Source: Moringa oleifera
Lineage: Eukaryota; Streptophyta; Magnoliopsida; Brassicales; Moringaceae
Length of the DNA stretch: 64,000 nucleotides
Assembly (NCBI GenBank): GCA_021397835.1
Contig: JAJFZO010000747.1
Span: 2,048,501-2,112,500, forward strand
Reading direction: 5' to 3'
Part shown: one piece after another, positions 13,951 to 26,599 of the stretch
How the letters are laid out: each line of letters starts with the position of its first letter
Position numbering within the stretch: position 1 is the stretch's first letter
Notes under the pieces: model-generated
What the model was told of the DNA's origin: nothing
Databases searched by the model: none
Seen by the model: only the letters and a program-made list of their open reading frames with translations
Program-made: the position numbers and the translations under genes

Positions 13951-15090
13951 TCTTTTATATTTATTTAGAATAAAATAATAATTTATGACCAAAAGAAAGA
14001 TATTAGTATATATCTAGCTTGAGAAGCATATAAAATTTATTGTGTTTTCATTTGATATTAATTTTTTAAAATAAAAAATAATAAATTATAAAACAAAAAA
14101 TTGTTTGTTTGTACAATCGTAACTATTAATTTTTAATTTTACCCGTAATAAATCGATGATACTTTTAGGGTCATAAATATTGATTAAATTTTAAATCGAT
14201 TACAAATCTACCAACAAGATCTTACATAAAATGTAGACATATCATAATATTGTCATATATATTTTTAAAATAAATAAAAATTTTAAAAATGAAATTACAT
14301 AATTTATATCAATATGAATGACATTAAAAACATATAATATTTTATATAATATCTCAATTTTCACAATCGACGCGATTTGGTATAATAAGATATGGAATTT
14401 GCTCCGCAAATTCCCTTTTAGCTTCAAAAGACTTCTATCATGAATTGATAGGATTCACTTTATGCCATTGTGAACAAGTTGAGATCGGAGACACACATTT
14501 TCTTGGTTAGCAAGAAAAAAAGAAAAGAAAATTAAAGCATCCAGTTGTCTTCATTAATTATATCTCAAGAAATTTAAACTCAATTTACATTTAATTTCAA
14601 TCCGATGACGTATATGCCTAGCTGCAGGCCGAATGGAACAGAATGCACGTCGTTTTCTGGCTTGAAAAAACTAACGCCGTGTAAAGTAAACTCCACACAC
14701 GTGACAACGTAATTCAGTTTCAAACGCGGTGAAGCTGTCCTTGACAGGAATACAACATTCCCAGTCTGAACTATGTGCTTTCCTATCCAAGGGTATTTGA
14801 AGTATTTAAAAATCAAAATTAACATATTTTTTGTAAATAATATTCGTTTTAAAAATAAATTTACCGCAGATTTTTATGTAAAATAATATATTTTTGTTAT
14901 GGAAACACTTTTTTACAATTATAAAACTTATATTTTTTTATCCTTATATCAAATCGGGCATAGAATTAATTCCTATTCGAGCTGATCAAGGCTCCAACTC
15001 AACGCCTTTAGTTATATTAACATTTCACGTTTTGACATCATAAATAATTCATTATAAAAAAAGATAGATCCTTTAATTAATTTGATCTTA

Positions 15091-15310
15091 TGTTAAATTT
15101 TTTTATATAAAATTTAAAAAATGTTTTTATTATTTATAATGATAACATAAAAAATAAAATAAAATATAAAATTTTAATCAATGACTATAGTAAATTGGTA
15201 CGTATCATAATTTTGTGTTAAATTCTTTAATAAGAAATTTAAAAAATATTTTTGTAATTTATAATGATAATGTAAAAAAATAAAAATATTTTAACCAATT
15301 AACACTTGTT
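15091..15310. repeat. Two-copy tandem repeat, period 125 bp
   Basis: TGTTAAATT begins at 15091 and again at 15216. Both copies continue with AATTTAAAAAATRTTTTTRT, TTTATAATGATAA and an AAAATTTTAATCAAT-like end. The copies have diverged moderately. Confidence 0.7.
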
Positions 15311-16231
15311 ATAATCTCTTTAAACATTTAACACAACCCATATGAACAGAAAATTTTGATCCATTAAAAAATAATTATTAATTCACGAATCAAACTCCAA
15401 ACTAAATTTCACATAGCAAATAAAGTAAATTGCAGTTTTAAATAATATAATATTTTATATTTTATATATTTTAAAATTACAAAAAAAATTCAATCTATAT
15501 GAAACAGACTATATATAATGATTGAAATTTTAAAATAAATAATATTTATGACATCAGGCAAATAAAAATCACATCATATCTCATATCATAGGGACAAAAT
15601 TCATTCAAAAAAGTCTTCATATAATTAACGCTAAATTAATATACATAAAACAATAAATCTTAAAAAAGTTTAATACAATATTAAAATGATTGCATGATTT
15701 TCATATTATTTTGTGGCAATGTGCATGCCACTATTGAACCCATTTCATGATCTTAATCTCCCTGCATGCTAATTATTATTAATTAATTCTCTCTTTATGT
15801 AGTTTATGCTGTTGACCATCTCCCTCTTTCTCTCTCTAGGCTCTTTAGTTTATGTTATTCGCCATTCTAACTTATTGATCCAAAAAGGGGCAGATGCAGC
15901 AGCACACCAAGAATGAAATGGTCATATTCAAAGTCATGATAATAATGTAATTACTCCACGTTTTTTAACTATATTTGTCTTTTTGCGCCGTCCTGTGGAC
16001 TATATTAGTCAAAACAATAATAAAATTAAACAAAAAGTAAAATAAAACGTTGGGACACAATTTGAAAAGTCAAATAGTAATAACTAGCTACCTTAATTTG
16101 ATATCCAACCACCTTATCTTGAGCAGAGAACATCTGACTTGTATAACCCAAGAGACTTCAAAAAGGTATTTGACTTTCTTTTACTCGTTACGTGTCACAT
16201 GTTTAGTTCAGTTTTGATCATCATACGTAAT

Positions 16232-16251
16232 AATTTAATAAAATTAATAAT
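16232..16251 (+). repeat. MITE-like family terminal core
   Basis: An exact copy of the 20-base core AATTTAATAAAATTAATAAT shared with the terminal inverted repeats of the element at 34074-34293. Related sequence continues to about 16400 (ATAATATAATAAAATCAATAATT), suggesting a broken or nested copy. Confidence 0.5.
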
Positions 16252-17626
16252 TAAAATTTTATATATTTATATTTTTTAAATTATTAACTAATTCGATTTG
16301 TATTGATATTTTGAAAAATACTGATTTATAATAATATAATAAAATCAATAATTACAATTTTATTTATTGCATGAATATAATACATGATTAAAATTTTAAT
16401 TATTATTTTTTGTTGTATTAATATAGTAAATTATGAAAATAATTTTTTTATATTTTATTAAAAAATCAATCTTAAATTAAAGGAGAATCTTCTTCCATAC
16501 ATTAAAAGCCTGAAAGTCTCTTTTTTTTTAAAAAAAAAAATGTGTCTAAACTACTTAACTAAATGGAATTAATCGATTAATAGTTTATGTGAAAGTGAAA
16601 GTGAAGCATTAATTATTTTCCATAAATTAAGTCACTTTTGGTATTAATGGGGAATCACTTGCTCCACTAACTCTAATTTTATTCCCTAATTAATTTATTA
16701 AGACCCACTAATCCTCCTTACTTCTAGGGAATCTTGAGCCAAATGGGTAATTTTAATAATGAAATTAACAAAAATTAATCTAACTTTAGAGACACAATTA
16801 GGTCAAAATTGGACCTATGATGCTTGTCATCTCCATCATATTAGCAAATCCCTAATTCATCGTTTTCTTTCGAATCTTGCCAATCACATAACAACAAAGT
16901 CACGCGATTTCTTCAAAATCACATGTGAAACAATTGACAAAAAATCATTCCAAATTTGAAATTTATTTTACTTAATTAAATAAAAATACAATGCGACAGA
17001 ACCATGTTTTCGAAAACAACAAAACTCCCTAGAGGTCGATAACATCATCCTTCATAGATTAGTAAAAACGCGGAAAAGATATGGTCGTTAATTAGCTTGA
17101 TACAACTATATGGTTTGCTTCCTATGTTGCAATTTAATAAATCCTTTAGAATTAATTTACATTATGATTTTGCCGTTAAATTATGCAAATATTTTATAAC
17201 GCTACAACATACCCTCCGTGAAAAGGAATATAATATATGATATTTTCCGAGTAACAATTTTATTTGCATTCTTAATAATTTAATTAGTTAATTAAAAAAA
17301 ATATTTGTGGCTTGCTTGATCGGTCCTCTAACTAATTGACTCGGCTAATAACCATAAAATTCCAAGCATTAAACAACAACCGGAACCTTCCGATCCAATC
17401 ATCCTTGTAATAATAACACACCAATTGTAATTATGCTAATGTCGGGACATGGATTAATGGTAAAGCGAAAGAGCTAACGTACAAAACATATATCTTATGG
17501 CAATCGCATAAATTATATTATTTTTATTTTTATTATTAAAATAATTAATGTTATTCTACGGGATATGGTCATATGGTTAAGATGATCACATGCATATAAC
17601 TATATATATCTCATGTTTTTATAAAC

Positions 17627-17675
17627 CCACGTGAGCCAATTATACTAAATAATTGATAAATCTTTCCTCACGTGG
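17627..17675. promoter_or_regulatory. Inverted pair of G-boxes
   Basis: CCACGTGAG at 17627-17635 is exactly mirrored by CTCACGTGG at 17667-17675. Between them is an inner inverted pair, CAATTAT and ATAATTG, around a short loop. CACGTG is the core bound by plant bZIP and bHLH factors. It lies 1.8 kb before the EXO70 start, so a link to that gene is speculative. Confidence 0.4.
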
Positions 17676-17759
17676 AAAATGAAAGATGTAAGTTTATGGA
17701 AAACAAATTAAAAAACCAATTAATAACTTATGGATCAACTATATATAGTGTAAATGTAT

Positions 17760-18130
17760 ATATAAAAACTTTAAAAGATACATATTTTAAATATTATTTT
17801 AAAATATCAACGATAATAATTATATTATATATTTTAATTTGATTAAATTAAAATTTTAAATTTAAATAATTATAAAAAATATTTTTATAATTAAAATATT
17901 TCAAAAATAATTTAAAATTTTAATTTCAAATCAAACATTTAAATTTGAATAATTATCACTATCTTATATGAGTATTTAATTTGTTGATATTTTAAAATTA
18001 CTCTAAAATTTAATTTTTTAACTGCCTCGATATTTTTATATCTATAAAAAAATAAAAATAAAATTTATTATTTTAAATACTTAATTTTAAAATTTAAATT
18101 TTTTAAATAAAATCTAAATTAAATCACATC
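17760..18130 (-). repeat. Dispersed AT-rich repeat family, probable partial reverse copy
   Basis: It holds the family words ATTTTAATTTGATTAAATTAAAATTTT, AAATAATTATAAAAAATATTTTTATAATTAAAATATTTC and AAATTTGAATAATT in the order of the reverse-oriented copy at 26600. It is more degenerate than the others. Bounds are approximate. Confidence 0.4.
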
Positions 18131-18604
18131 AAAAAGCTGGTTTCAAACTGTAATTTTTTTAAGTTTATATCATATTTATAACTCTCTTCAATAATGTGAC
18201 CTAACTCACCTACACCAAATAAACCGAAACACACAAGTCGTGACCCAAAAAAAAAAACCGATCGGACTGTAATGTTTCTAAGATACAGAAATAATAATCA
18301 AAAGAGCTGAGTTTGTGAACAGGTCCAAGCTTCCTGTGCATTAAAAACGGCATGCAAGAGGCTCTCTGTGTGCAAGAGGGAGTCAGACAGTGTTTTGGTC
18401 ATTATTCCTTAAGGCTAACTATGTGTACAATTTAATAAGCTTCGTATTTTTTGTTGACCTTATAAGCAACACCGCAAATCTTGTGTTTAGACCATTTCGC
18501 CTTATAATTTTATATGTTTTTGGAAAATCAACGAAATTGCTTATTTATCAAGTAAATTAATTACAAAATCATTTGTTAATTTGAGTTTCATTTTTTTTTA
18601 AAAT

Positions 18605-18955
18605 TATGATATATGACAATTTAATACAATGAATATATAAAATATATTTTTTACTTTAATAATTAATTATAAAAAATTATCAATATAATGGAGATCAGCA
18701 GAAGATTTTGAATCTATATTAATGATATATTGTCTAACTTAAAAAGTGATTTCAATTGCCACTACAAGATTTTAATTTCTTATAATAAAAATATTTTTAG
18801 AACAAATAATATTTACATGTAATTATAATACAACATATGCCAACTGTATTATCAAATTTTATCAGTTGTATAAGTTTGTTAAAAATATCCAAATTGATAC
18901 TAAATAATATAAAAATAAAAATTTTAATTATTAATTTTATTAAATTATTATGCAT
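18605..18955. mobile_element. Probable degenerate MITE-like copy
   Basis: The left end has ATGATATATGACAATTTAATACAATG and the right end carries the reverse-complement core ATTATTAATTTTATTAAATT at 18927-18946 followed by ATTATGCATCAC. These are related inverted ends in the arrangement seen at 34074-34293, but the left arm has diverged. Bounds are approximate. Confidence 0.4.
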
Positions 18956-19249
18956 CACGGAAACTCAGAATAATCCGAACCAGATTTTGAAAATCCTTTT
19001 GCATAATTAATGAAATTCTGTAGAAGGAAAATGGAGGAGATTGAGATGGAAACCACTGATTTGGGCAGTCTGATGGAGACAAGGGTAAAGTAAAACCAGA
19101 GACGTTAAGATTTCACCATTGTTTCTGACAATGAGGCACAAGAAATGAGGAAATTGTAAAGAAAGCAGCCAAAAGGGAAAGCTCAACCGCGTAGAAGGAA
19201 CAGAAGCAGTCCATCTCTTTCTCTCTCTGTGAAAGCACACAGCCTCCTC

Positions 19250-19257
19250 TATAAATA
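19250..19257 (+). promoter_or_regulatory. TATA box of the EXO70 gene
   Basis: TATAAATA lies in a CT-rich stretch about 190 bp before the start codon and predicts a transcription start near 19280-19290, with a CT-rich 5'UTR of about 160 bp. Position and sequence are typical of a plant TATA promoter. Confidence 0.65.
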
Positions 19258-19446
19258 CGCCTTCCTCCAGTTTTCTCACCAGATTATTAATATACGATAC
19301 CCATCTCGCTCTTCTCACTCTCTGTTCTGTTCTGAGTGTTCACCGGAACTGGGTTTTTTTTCTGGTTTTTCAAACACTAAATCTGTCTGTTTTCCCTGGC
19401 AATTTTGGTTCTCTGTGTTTCTTTTTGGAGTGTTTTGTGAAGGTTG

Positions 19447-21336
19447 ATGCCCAGGAAAGGAATGAGGACTATATTCTTTAACCCGTCTTCTCCGGCGAGA
19501 AGCACCCCGCCGCTGTCTCCGGAGCGCCACACGTTTTCAGAGTCTCTGATGGAGGAAAACATCGAGAACGCGCGCTCTGTTATCACTAAATGGAGCCCAG
19601 ATGCGTCGCACTCCTCTCACTGCAACATCCAGTCTCTGTTTTCTCAGAGTAACCGCCATGAGGCGAGTGAGTTCCTCAAAGCTGTCAAGGACTTGCAGAC
19701 GGCTATGGGATACTACATCGCTGAGAACCCGGCGTCCGAGAAGCTCGGTCGCGCCCAAATTCTGATGCAGGCCGCTATGAAACACCTGGAGAAGGAGTTC
19801 TACCAGATGTTGAAGTCCAACAGGGACAACTTGGACCCTGAATCGCTCTCGACCCACTCCTCCAGGGCGTCCCGGTCCACCGCCAGCATCTCGGATTTTG
19901 AGGAGTCGGACGACGATTCCTTAGGCAGCGGGACGGTGCCCGATGCGGAGAGGGAATCGACCACGAAAGCAATGGCGGATTTGAAGGCCATCGCTGACTG
20001 CATGATATCTGCAGGTTACGCAAAGGAGTGCCTGAAGATCTACAAGATTAGCAGGACATCGATTGTGGACGAGGGTTTGTATTTCTTGGGAGTTGAGAGA
20101 TTGAGTTTATCGCAGGTTCAGAAGATGGATTGGGAGATTTTGGAGATCAAGATTAAGAGCTGGTTAACGGCTATTAAAACCGCCGTGAAAACTCTGTTTT
20201 ACGGCGAGAGACTGCTCTGCGACCATGTCTTCTCCGGTTCTGCCTCTATTAAAGAGTCCTGCTTCGGAGAGATTACGAGAGAGGCAGCCATTACTCTTTT
20301 TGCCTTCCCAGAGAATGTAGCAAAGTGCAAGAAAACTCCCGAGAAAATGTTCCGCACCCTCGACCTCTACGAGGCCATCTCTGAGTTGTGGCCCGAAATC
20401 GAGTCCATATTCTACTTCGAGTCGACCTCCACCGTCCGTTCTCAGGCTGTCAACTCCCTGATCAGGCTCGGCGACGCCGTCAGGACGATGCTCACGGACT
20501 TCGAGTCTGCCATCCAGAAGGACTCCTCCAAGTCGCCGGTCCCTGGCGGTGGTGTCCACCCGCTTACCCGCTACGTCATGAACTACCTCAGTTTCCTGGC
20601 AGATTACAGCGGCGAGCTCGTCGACATATTCGCTGACTGGCCGTTAACTGTGCAGTCTCCACTGCCGGAAGCCTACTTCGGCAGCCCGGAGTCAGACGAC
20701 GGCGTTTACTCCTCCCCGCTTTCCATGCGGCTGGCATGGCTCATACTCGTCCTGCTCTGCAAGCTAGACGGCAAAGCCGAGCACTACAAGGACGTGCCCT
20801 TAGCTTATCTGTTCTTAGCCAACAACCTCCAATACGTAGTCGTCAAGGTCCGTACTTCCAGCCTGAAGCTCCTAATCGGCGACGACTGGATAACGAAGCA
20901 CGAAGCCAGGATCAGGCAATACGCAGAGAAATACGAGAGGGTCGGTTGGAGCAAGGTGCTGACGTCACTGCCGCAGAATCCGACGGCTGAGCTTCCTCTC
21001 GAGGAAGTCAAAGACTGCTTCAGGAGATTCAACGTAGCCTTTGAAGAAGCGTACAGGAAACAAAGTTCGTGGATTGTACCCGACCCGAAACTTAGAGACG
21101 AGATCAAGGTCTCCCTGGCTAGCAAATTGCACCCGCTTTACCAGAGCTTCTTCGACCGGTATCACGTCGCGTTGAGGAGGGAGAACTGGGAGGAATCGCT
21201 GATCAGATATGCCCCCGACGATTTGGGAAATTACCTCTCCGATCTGTTTTTTGGAACCGGGGGCCCAGGTAGCTTTTCGTCAAATCACTCGGCGTCTTCC
21301 TCTCCAAATCGCTCGCGATGTGGGCGTAGTCGTTGA
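19447..21336 (+). CDS. EXO70 exocyst subunit, probably EXO70H clade
   Basis: An intronless gene of 629 residues. I start it at the ATG at 19447 (MPRKGMRTIFFNPSSP); a TTG just before it is not a plant start. EXO70 is a subunit of the exocyst, which tethers secretory vesicles to the plasma membrane, partly through phospholipid binding by its C-terminal rod. The N-terminal part has helical exocyst repeats (about 60-130) and an acidic, Ser-rich linker (about 130-170). The Exo70 domain spans about 235-600 and ends in the family signature ENWEESLIRYAPDDLGNYLS, followed by a Ser-rich basic tail. Single-exon structure, length and the MRTIFF N-terminus fit EXO70H1-H8. EXO70H members act in trichome wall deposition and defence, so the exact role is inferred. 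The gene is markedly GC-richer than its surroundings. Confidence 0.93.
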   Translation: MPRKGMRTIFFNPSSPARSTPPLSPERHTFSESLMEENIENARSVITKWSPDASHSSHCNIQSLFSQSNRHEASEFLKAVKDLQTAMGYYIAENPASEKLGRAQILMQAAMKHLEKEFYQMLKSNRDNLDPESLSTHSSRASRSTASISDFEESDDDSLGSGTVPDAERESTTKAMADLKAIADCMISAGYAKECLKIYKISRTSIVDEGLYFLGVERLSLSQVQKMDWEILEIKIKSWLTAIKTAVKTLFYGERLLCDHVFSGSASIKESCFGEITREAAITLFAFPENVAKCKKTPEKMFRTLDLYEAISELWPEIESIFYFESTSTVRSQAVNSLIRLGDAVRTMLTDFESAIQKDSSKSPVPGGGVHPLTRYVMNYLSFLADYSGELVDIFADWPLTVQSPLPEAYFGSPESDDGVYSSPLSMRLAWLILVLLCKLDGKAEHYKDVPLAYLFLANNLQYVVVKVRTSSLKLLIGDDWITKHEARIRQYAEKYERVGWSKVLTSLPQNPTAELPLEEVKDCFRRFNVAFEEAYRKQSSWIVPDPKLRDEIKVSLASKLHPLYQSFFDRYHVALRRENWEESLIRYAPDDLGNYLSDLFFGTGGPGSFSSNHSASSSPNRSRCGRSR

Positions 21337-21435
21337 GGCGATTTTACCTTTTGACGGCAATAAATCGCCGGCCTATGGAATTATTATCTATTTTTAGAAG
21401 GTCACGTGTGTTTTGTGGATAAAGTCGGATTGACC

Positions 21436-21441
21436 AATAAA
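21436..21441 (+). other. Candidate poly(A) signal of the EXO70 gene
   Basis: AATAAA lies 100 bp after the stop codon. A second AATAAA is nearer, at 21359-21364. Either could direct 3' end formation. Confidence 0.4.
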
Positions 21442-22599
21442 AACGAGGAAACGTATAAAGGAATCTTCTACGGACATGTGCATAGAGACAATGTAGATAA
21501 GATCGACATTATGATCAGATTTCTTTGATTCTTAGAATCATGAGATATAAAATATGATATTATTTTGCTTTTGACTTTTTAAAAAATTTTACTCAATTAT
21601 TTTTTATTACATGTGCTAATAATTTTTATTTTTTATGAAAAAATATAGCAAATAATGCACAGTGTTTACACTAAAATTTTTATAATTAAGGAATCATTTT
21701 ATATAATTTTAATTTTTAATATATTATAAATATGTTTAAATTTGGAAAAAAATGTAGAAAACTTTAATTGTAAAATGGTTTAAATTATTTTAATTTTATT
21801 ATTAACGAGGATAAAAAAGGCCTACTTATTTAATGAGAAAAAGAAAATACAAATTAAAAGTATTAAGAGACCTACTCTCCCACTTGGTAAAGAAAATAAA
21901 ATGTACAATTATGCACAATAAAATATCATAAATATAAAAAAACCGAACAAGTAAGTAAGAGAGACTTGTGATTATAAATTTAGATTTGATTTTTTTATTA
22001 ATATAACTTGTGTTGATTTTTTGATAAAATAATAATATGTGATAATTTAGTAATATTAATGATTAAAATTTGTATTTTTATAATAATATAATAAATTATT
22101 AAATATTTTATTAAAAACTCATATAAAATAAATAAAAAATATTGATCGCACAAATTTATTCAATATATTGACTTGAAAAGTGGAAGTCCATTCTAAAAAA
22201 GTGGCTGCTCTTATTTATTGTGTAAGAGCTAAATTTGAGGACTATAAACACTGGGTATATATTTTTATTTATTTAGGTGATAAAATTATTTGTAACTAGT
22301 TCAATTTTAAATAAAAATAATCTGAGATCTAGTGAGAACTTTTTGAAAATAATATAAAAATAATTTTATAATTTTATTTATTGAGATGATAAAAAATAAT
22401 TATTTATTTTGTTAAATTATTACATATTAACATTTTTTTGGAAGTTCAAAACAGTTTGAGAATTTTGATTTTTTGTTGTTAATATTTATAAAATGATCAA
22501 AATATGTAATATTTACATTGATATAATTGTAAAATTTGGCAACGATATTGTATAAATTTTTAATTTATTTACAATATTTTTTAGAATAAATATATAAAA

Positions 22600-23060
22600 A
22601 ACTTTAAACTATGCATATTTTTAATTTGAACCCTAAATTTGAATTTAGTTGAATTTTATATCTAATTTGTTAATTTACTTTAATTTAGATCGTACTTAAA
22701 ATTTTAAAATTAAGAGATATTCAAATTAAAAATTTTGTATAACAAATTTTGACTTAAAATTTTATATAAATATAAAAATATAGATATACTCAAACTATCA
22801 ACAATAAATTTTCAAATTAAAAATATATTTTTAAAAAAATTTATGAAAATTTTGAAAAATTCACAAAAAAATAGCATGTGGGTTTAAAATTATTTGAATT
22901 TGAATTATTGATTCAAAATAGAGTGTAAAATTCATTTTAATCTTTTTTAGGTATTTTAATGATGAATATGAATTAAATTTTAATTCAAACTAAATTAATA
23001 TTTTAAATTAAATTAAATTAAATTAAAATATCAAATTAAAAAGTGTAAGTTCAAATTTTT
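22600..23060 (+). repeat. Dispersed AT-rich repeat family, forward copy
   Basis: It follows the family order: GTATAACAAATTTTGACTTAA near 22737, the GTGTAAAATTCATTTTAATC block with TTTAGGTATTTTAATGAT near 22925, then an AATTAAAATATCAAATTAAA end. Bounds are approximate. Confidence 0.55.
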
Positions 23061-23489
23061 TAATATTTATCTTATTTTTTACAATAAATTTAATTGCAAT
23101 TAAAACTAGACCAACAAGACATTTGTGCAACAACAAAGCAAATCAATCATGAAAGCGAAAGAAGTTAATATTGGAGACCCCAAAGCCACAAATTGCATAC
23201 CAGCTTGATGGAGAAGATAAAGATGGATGATCCCTCACACAAATAATCAAAAAAGTTTAGGGGCTACACGGGAATCATTTTCATGCCCTTTCGCTATAAA
23301 TGTGGGACAAATTGTTGTCATATAAATTATTGTAAAAGACATCAATTTGAATTGCTAGGTTATATGTGTCCACTAAGAGCTTTTTTTTTTTTGATTTTGA
23401 CTGAAAATGATTGCTTGAACAACCTTTAACAAAGGCAAAGAAGTTGATTGGGTATATATATGTATAAACTTGCAATTTAACGAGTTTTT

Positions 23490-23800
23490 AATTTTAATTT
23501 AATTTTTTTTCAAAAATATTAATTTGATTTTAATTGAATTTTGATTTAAATTAATTATAAAAAATTAAAAATATTTTTGCAGTTAAAATGCTTAAAAGTA
23601 ACTCGAATGAATTTTATTTTATTTTTTAAATTAACAACTTAAATTTGAATAATTTTAAATTTATAAATTATTTTTTATGTTACAAAATTTTTAAAAATAT
23701 TTTTAATATTTAAAAAATTAAAATTTTATGTGATGAAAGTTGAATGCTTTATATATGTGTGCAAAATTTCAAACCAAAATTAGTTCATTAACATATTCAA
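23490..23800 (-). repeat. Dispersed AT-rich repeat family, reverse copy
   Basis: On the plus strand it shows TTTAAATTAATTATAAAAAATTAAAAATATTTTTGCAGTTAAAATGCTTAAAAGTAACTCG-type order, ATGAATTTTATTTTATTTT and then TTTAAATTTGAATAATTTTAAATTT, matching the reverse copies at 12490 and 26600. Bounds are approximate. Confidence 0.45.
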
Positions 23801-24684
23801 TTTGGATATCTCAAATTTTTAATTTTTCTGTAAGTTTTAAATTGAATCAAATTGAATGATTAGATATAAAATTAAATCAAATTAAACTTTGATGTTGAAA
23901 TTAAAAAGTAAATATATTGCAAATCACTTTATTATATACCTAATTTTGACAGTTTGGTATGCCTATTTTTTAGATTAGGTATTTTAACACATAATGTCAA
24001 AGTTGAATTTGTTTGTCAACTCAAGTTTTGTGTAAAGCATTAGTACTTACATATATAAACTTTGATTTAAATAAAAAGTACAATTTTAAAATAGAAAATC
24101 ACTTTATATGATTTGAGCAAATGTTTTGAAATCGAATTTGTATTAAAAAAGGAACTGTTCAAATGATAGATATTTGGAGTATGATCAAATCAAAGGTTGA
24201 ACTGTGATAATATAATAAATAATTTTAATATTTTATTATTTATTAGTAAAATAAAAAACAAAAATAACATTCACGATCATGTTTAGAGAGTAACATGAGG
24301 TTAGAAGATTTTTTTTATTTCAATTTCTTGTTTTCATGTTATTTTTTATTTTCTTTCAAAAGTGATATTATTTTGATAAAAATTAAAATTTTTATAATAA
24401 AATAACGTCATTTTGATAACATAAATAAATTGAATCAATTTTTAAAAATTTGATGTTGTTTCAATCAATCTATTCAATCTAATTTTTAAAATATTTAATT
24501 TAAATATTAAAATAAAAATAAATATTGAAAAATATAAATTAGCATAGCTTTTTAATTAATAAACTTCATCTGCCCATACAGAATTTTTCTTTTTGTTTTA
24601 TTAATTGGTACAAGATTTTCCAACTTGTTAGGCTTCTTGATAAAATCTTTTTTATTTCTTGTTTGACAATAAATTTGGGTTCAA

Positions 24685-25028
24685 TGGGCTTAAAAGCCCA
24701 TCCCAGGGACTCCACTTGGACAACATGGGCTGAGTTGGGCATGTCTACATGTCCACTTTCAAACCATACAAAAAGTTCTATGAATACCTTATTGGAGCCA
24801 TGAATACAGTTCATCACTTGGGCCTTTTATGAACTTGATCCAGCCCATAGACCCATGAGCTTAGTCTAGCCCATAGACCTATGGGCCCTAATCTCCGGTT
24901 TCAGCTAGGCCTTGGCCTAACCCATATACAAGTTCTAGGCTTTGTGAGAATTTATTCAATTGGGTTTTATAGGCGTGCTCCAGCCTGTATATGCCCATGG
25001 GCCTCTGATTTTATATTCAAGTTGGGCC
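24685..25028. promoter_or_regulatory. Cluster of nine TGGGCY (Site II-like) motifs
   Basis: TGGGCT/TGGGCC or their complements occur at 24685, 24695, 24726, 24819, 24842, 24868, 24882, 24998 and 25023. Such motifs bind TCP factors when close to a transcription start, but no gene is recognisable nearby. The patch may instead belong to a degenerate transposon or an unannotated transcript. Confidence 0.35.
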
Positions 25029-26599
25029 TTGATCCATTTATTATTGATTAATCACATCAATTGGAGTAATACTTGAAAATAAAATCACGAGTAATATATA
25101 CATAATAAAAGGTTAAAATTTTATGTGAATCTCAACTCATGTGTGTATTTTTTAAAATATTTTTATAATTGATTATATTTATAAGAAAAATAAATAAGAA
25201 AATAAATTTTAAAATTTTATTTATGAAATTATCAGTATATAATATTCTTGAAACATAAGGATAAGTATTGTTTTGGGTAAATGATTTTATTGTGATAAAT
25301 TAATAAAAAATAAAATGTAACGATTAATTCTGATCAAGAATAAATTAATGGTTTTGGAAAGATTCAAACTTTGACCGTGATCTACAAATGGACACTTACT
25401 TATTAATAATTCAACTAAACTCACTAAAGTTTTAAGAAAACGAACATTGAGAGATTATCCATCTAAACAAGATTTTCAATAGTATATCATTGTCTTAACA
25501 ATCATGGAATCAAGATTCTTAAACTTCAAGTAAATTTAATATTTTTGTTGGCTTATTATATTTTTATTGCGATCAATTATATTGGCACATTAATACGGCA
25601 GAGGAGATGGTAGATACTTTATTCTTAATATAATTTGTAAAAAAACTTTATAAATTTTACAAATACTTATATGATAAATTGAGATTTATGTGATAGTTAA
25701 AGAACTGAATTATATATCTTTGAAAAGTAAATACATATCATCATGCTTATATGCTAAAATTTAATTCACATATATTATCATTCTAACTCAACTACTAACC
25801 AATAGAAATTAATGATTCAATTGACTTTTTTCTCTAAGAAATCAAAAGAAGACAAGAAAAATAATTCAAGCAAAAGTCAGATGAGCTTTATTAGAGGTTA
25901 TCTTCCACTGATTAAGCTAATGCTCTAACTTGTGTCCCCTTCTTTCTCAAACCAATGCAATAAGGATCGTTTTCAAGTGACATCTGCCCATTTACATGCC
26001 TCCCACTTGCATATTGACATTTCAAGCGTATGGACACAAGGGGTCCTTTTAGGTACAAGCACCATCTCATGTGACCTACCCTAGTGAATGAATTAAAGGG
26101 TGGGCTTAAGAGGGTACGTAATTAATTTGGGACATTTAAGGTTGAGGGAAAGTAGGTCATAGGACAATAAGGCCAAAAGGGTAGTTCATAGTAACCTAAG
26201 TTTGATTAGATTGTAATCAATTGGGCTATTTGCTTGCATATGGAGCATTAACCAAGTATTAATTAGGCTATGAATCTCATAATTGGTGCCAACCCATTAG
26301 TCACTCTCTCATGTCCTTCCTATGGGTGAGTTGGACTTAAGTTACTTAACTTTTAGGGCATCATTTGCTAAGATAAGGAAGAAAAAGATTGAGATCTCTT
26401 GACATTAAGGGTCACGGGAGTAAGAAAAGAGAGAAGGAAAGAAAAAGATTACCTACAAAAGCATAAACTAAGGATATTTTTTCTATTATCATTATACATC
26501 TATATTCTTATATTTTTGATAATTGTATTAGTCAATGTTGATATTAAGGTCAATATAAAAAAAAAAAAAATTCAAAAGCATAGGTACAATTTATTTTAA

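Larger units (their letters stand above)
11420..19249. other. AT-rich spacer between tRNA-Arg and EXO70 gene
   Basis: No protein-coding gene could be supported across these 7.8 kb. Frames at 13024-13287, 14242-14427, 14580-14825 and 16759-16959 are short, lack motifs and sit in AT-rich sequence. The spacer holds several repeats, annotated separately, plus MITE-like family arms near 16232 and 18927. Mixed-composition patches at 14460-14800, 15720-15980 and 18300-18420 are not recognisable. The last 250 bp before 19250 are the EXO70 promoter. Confidence 0.6.

Noticed and set aside
19444..19446. Upstream TTG as EXO70 start, and similar non-ATG starts for KCS, the ankyrin gene and UFL1
   Set aside because: Plant nuclear genes start at ATG; an in-frame ATG lies just downstream in each case.
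19537..21165. Several minus- and plus-strand frames of 66-131 residues inside the EXO70 gene
   Set aside because: Shadow frames of a GC-rich single exon; only the 629-residue frame has family similarity.
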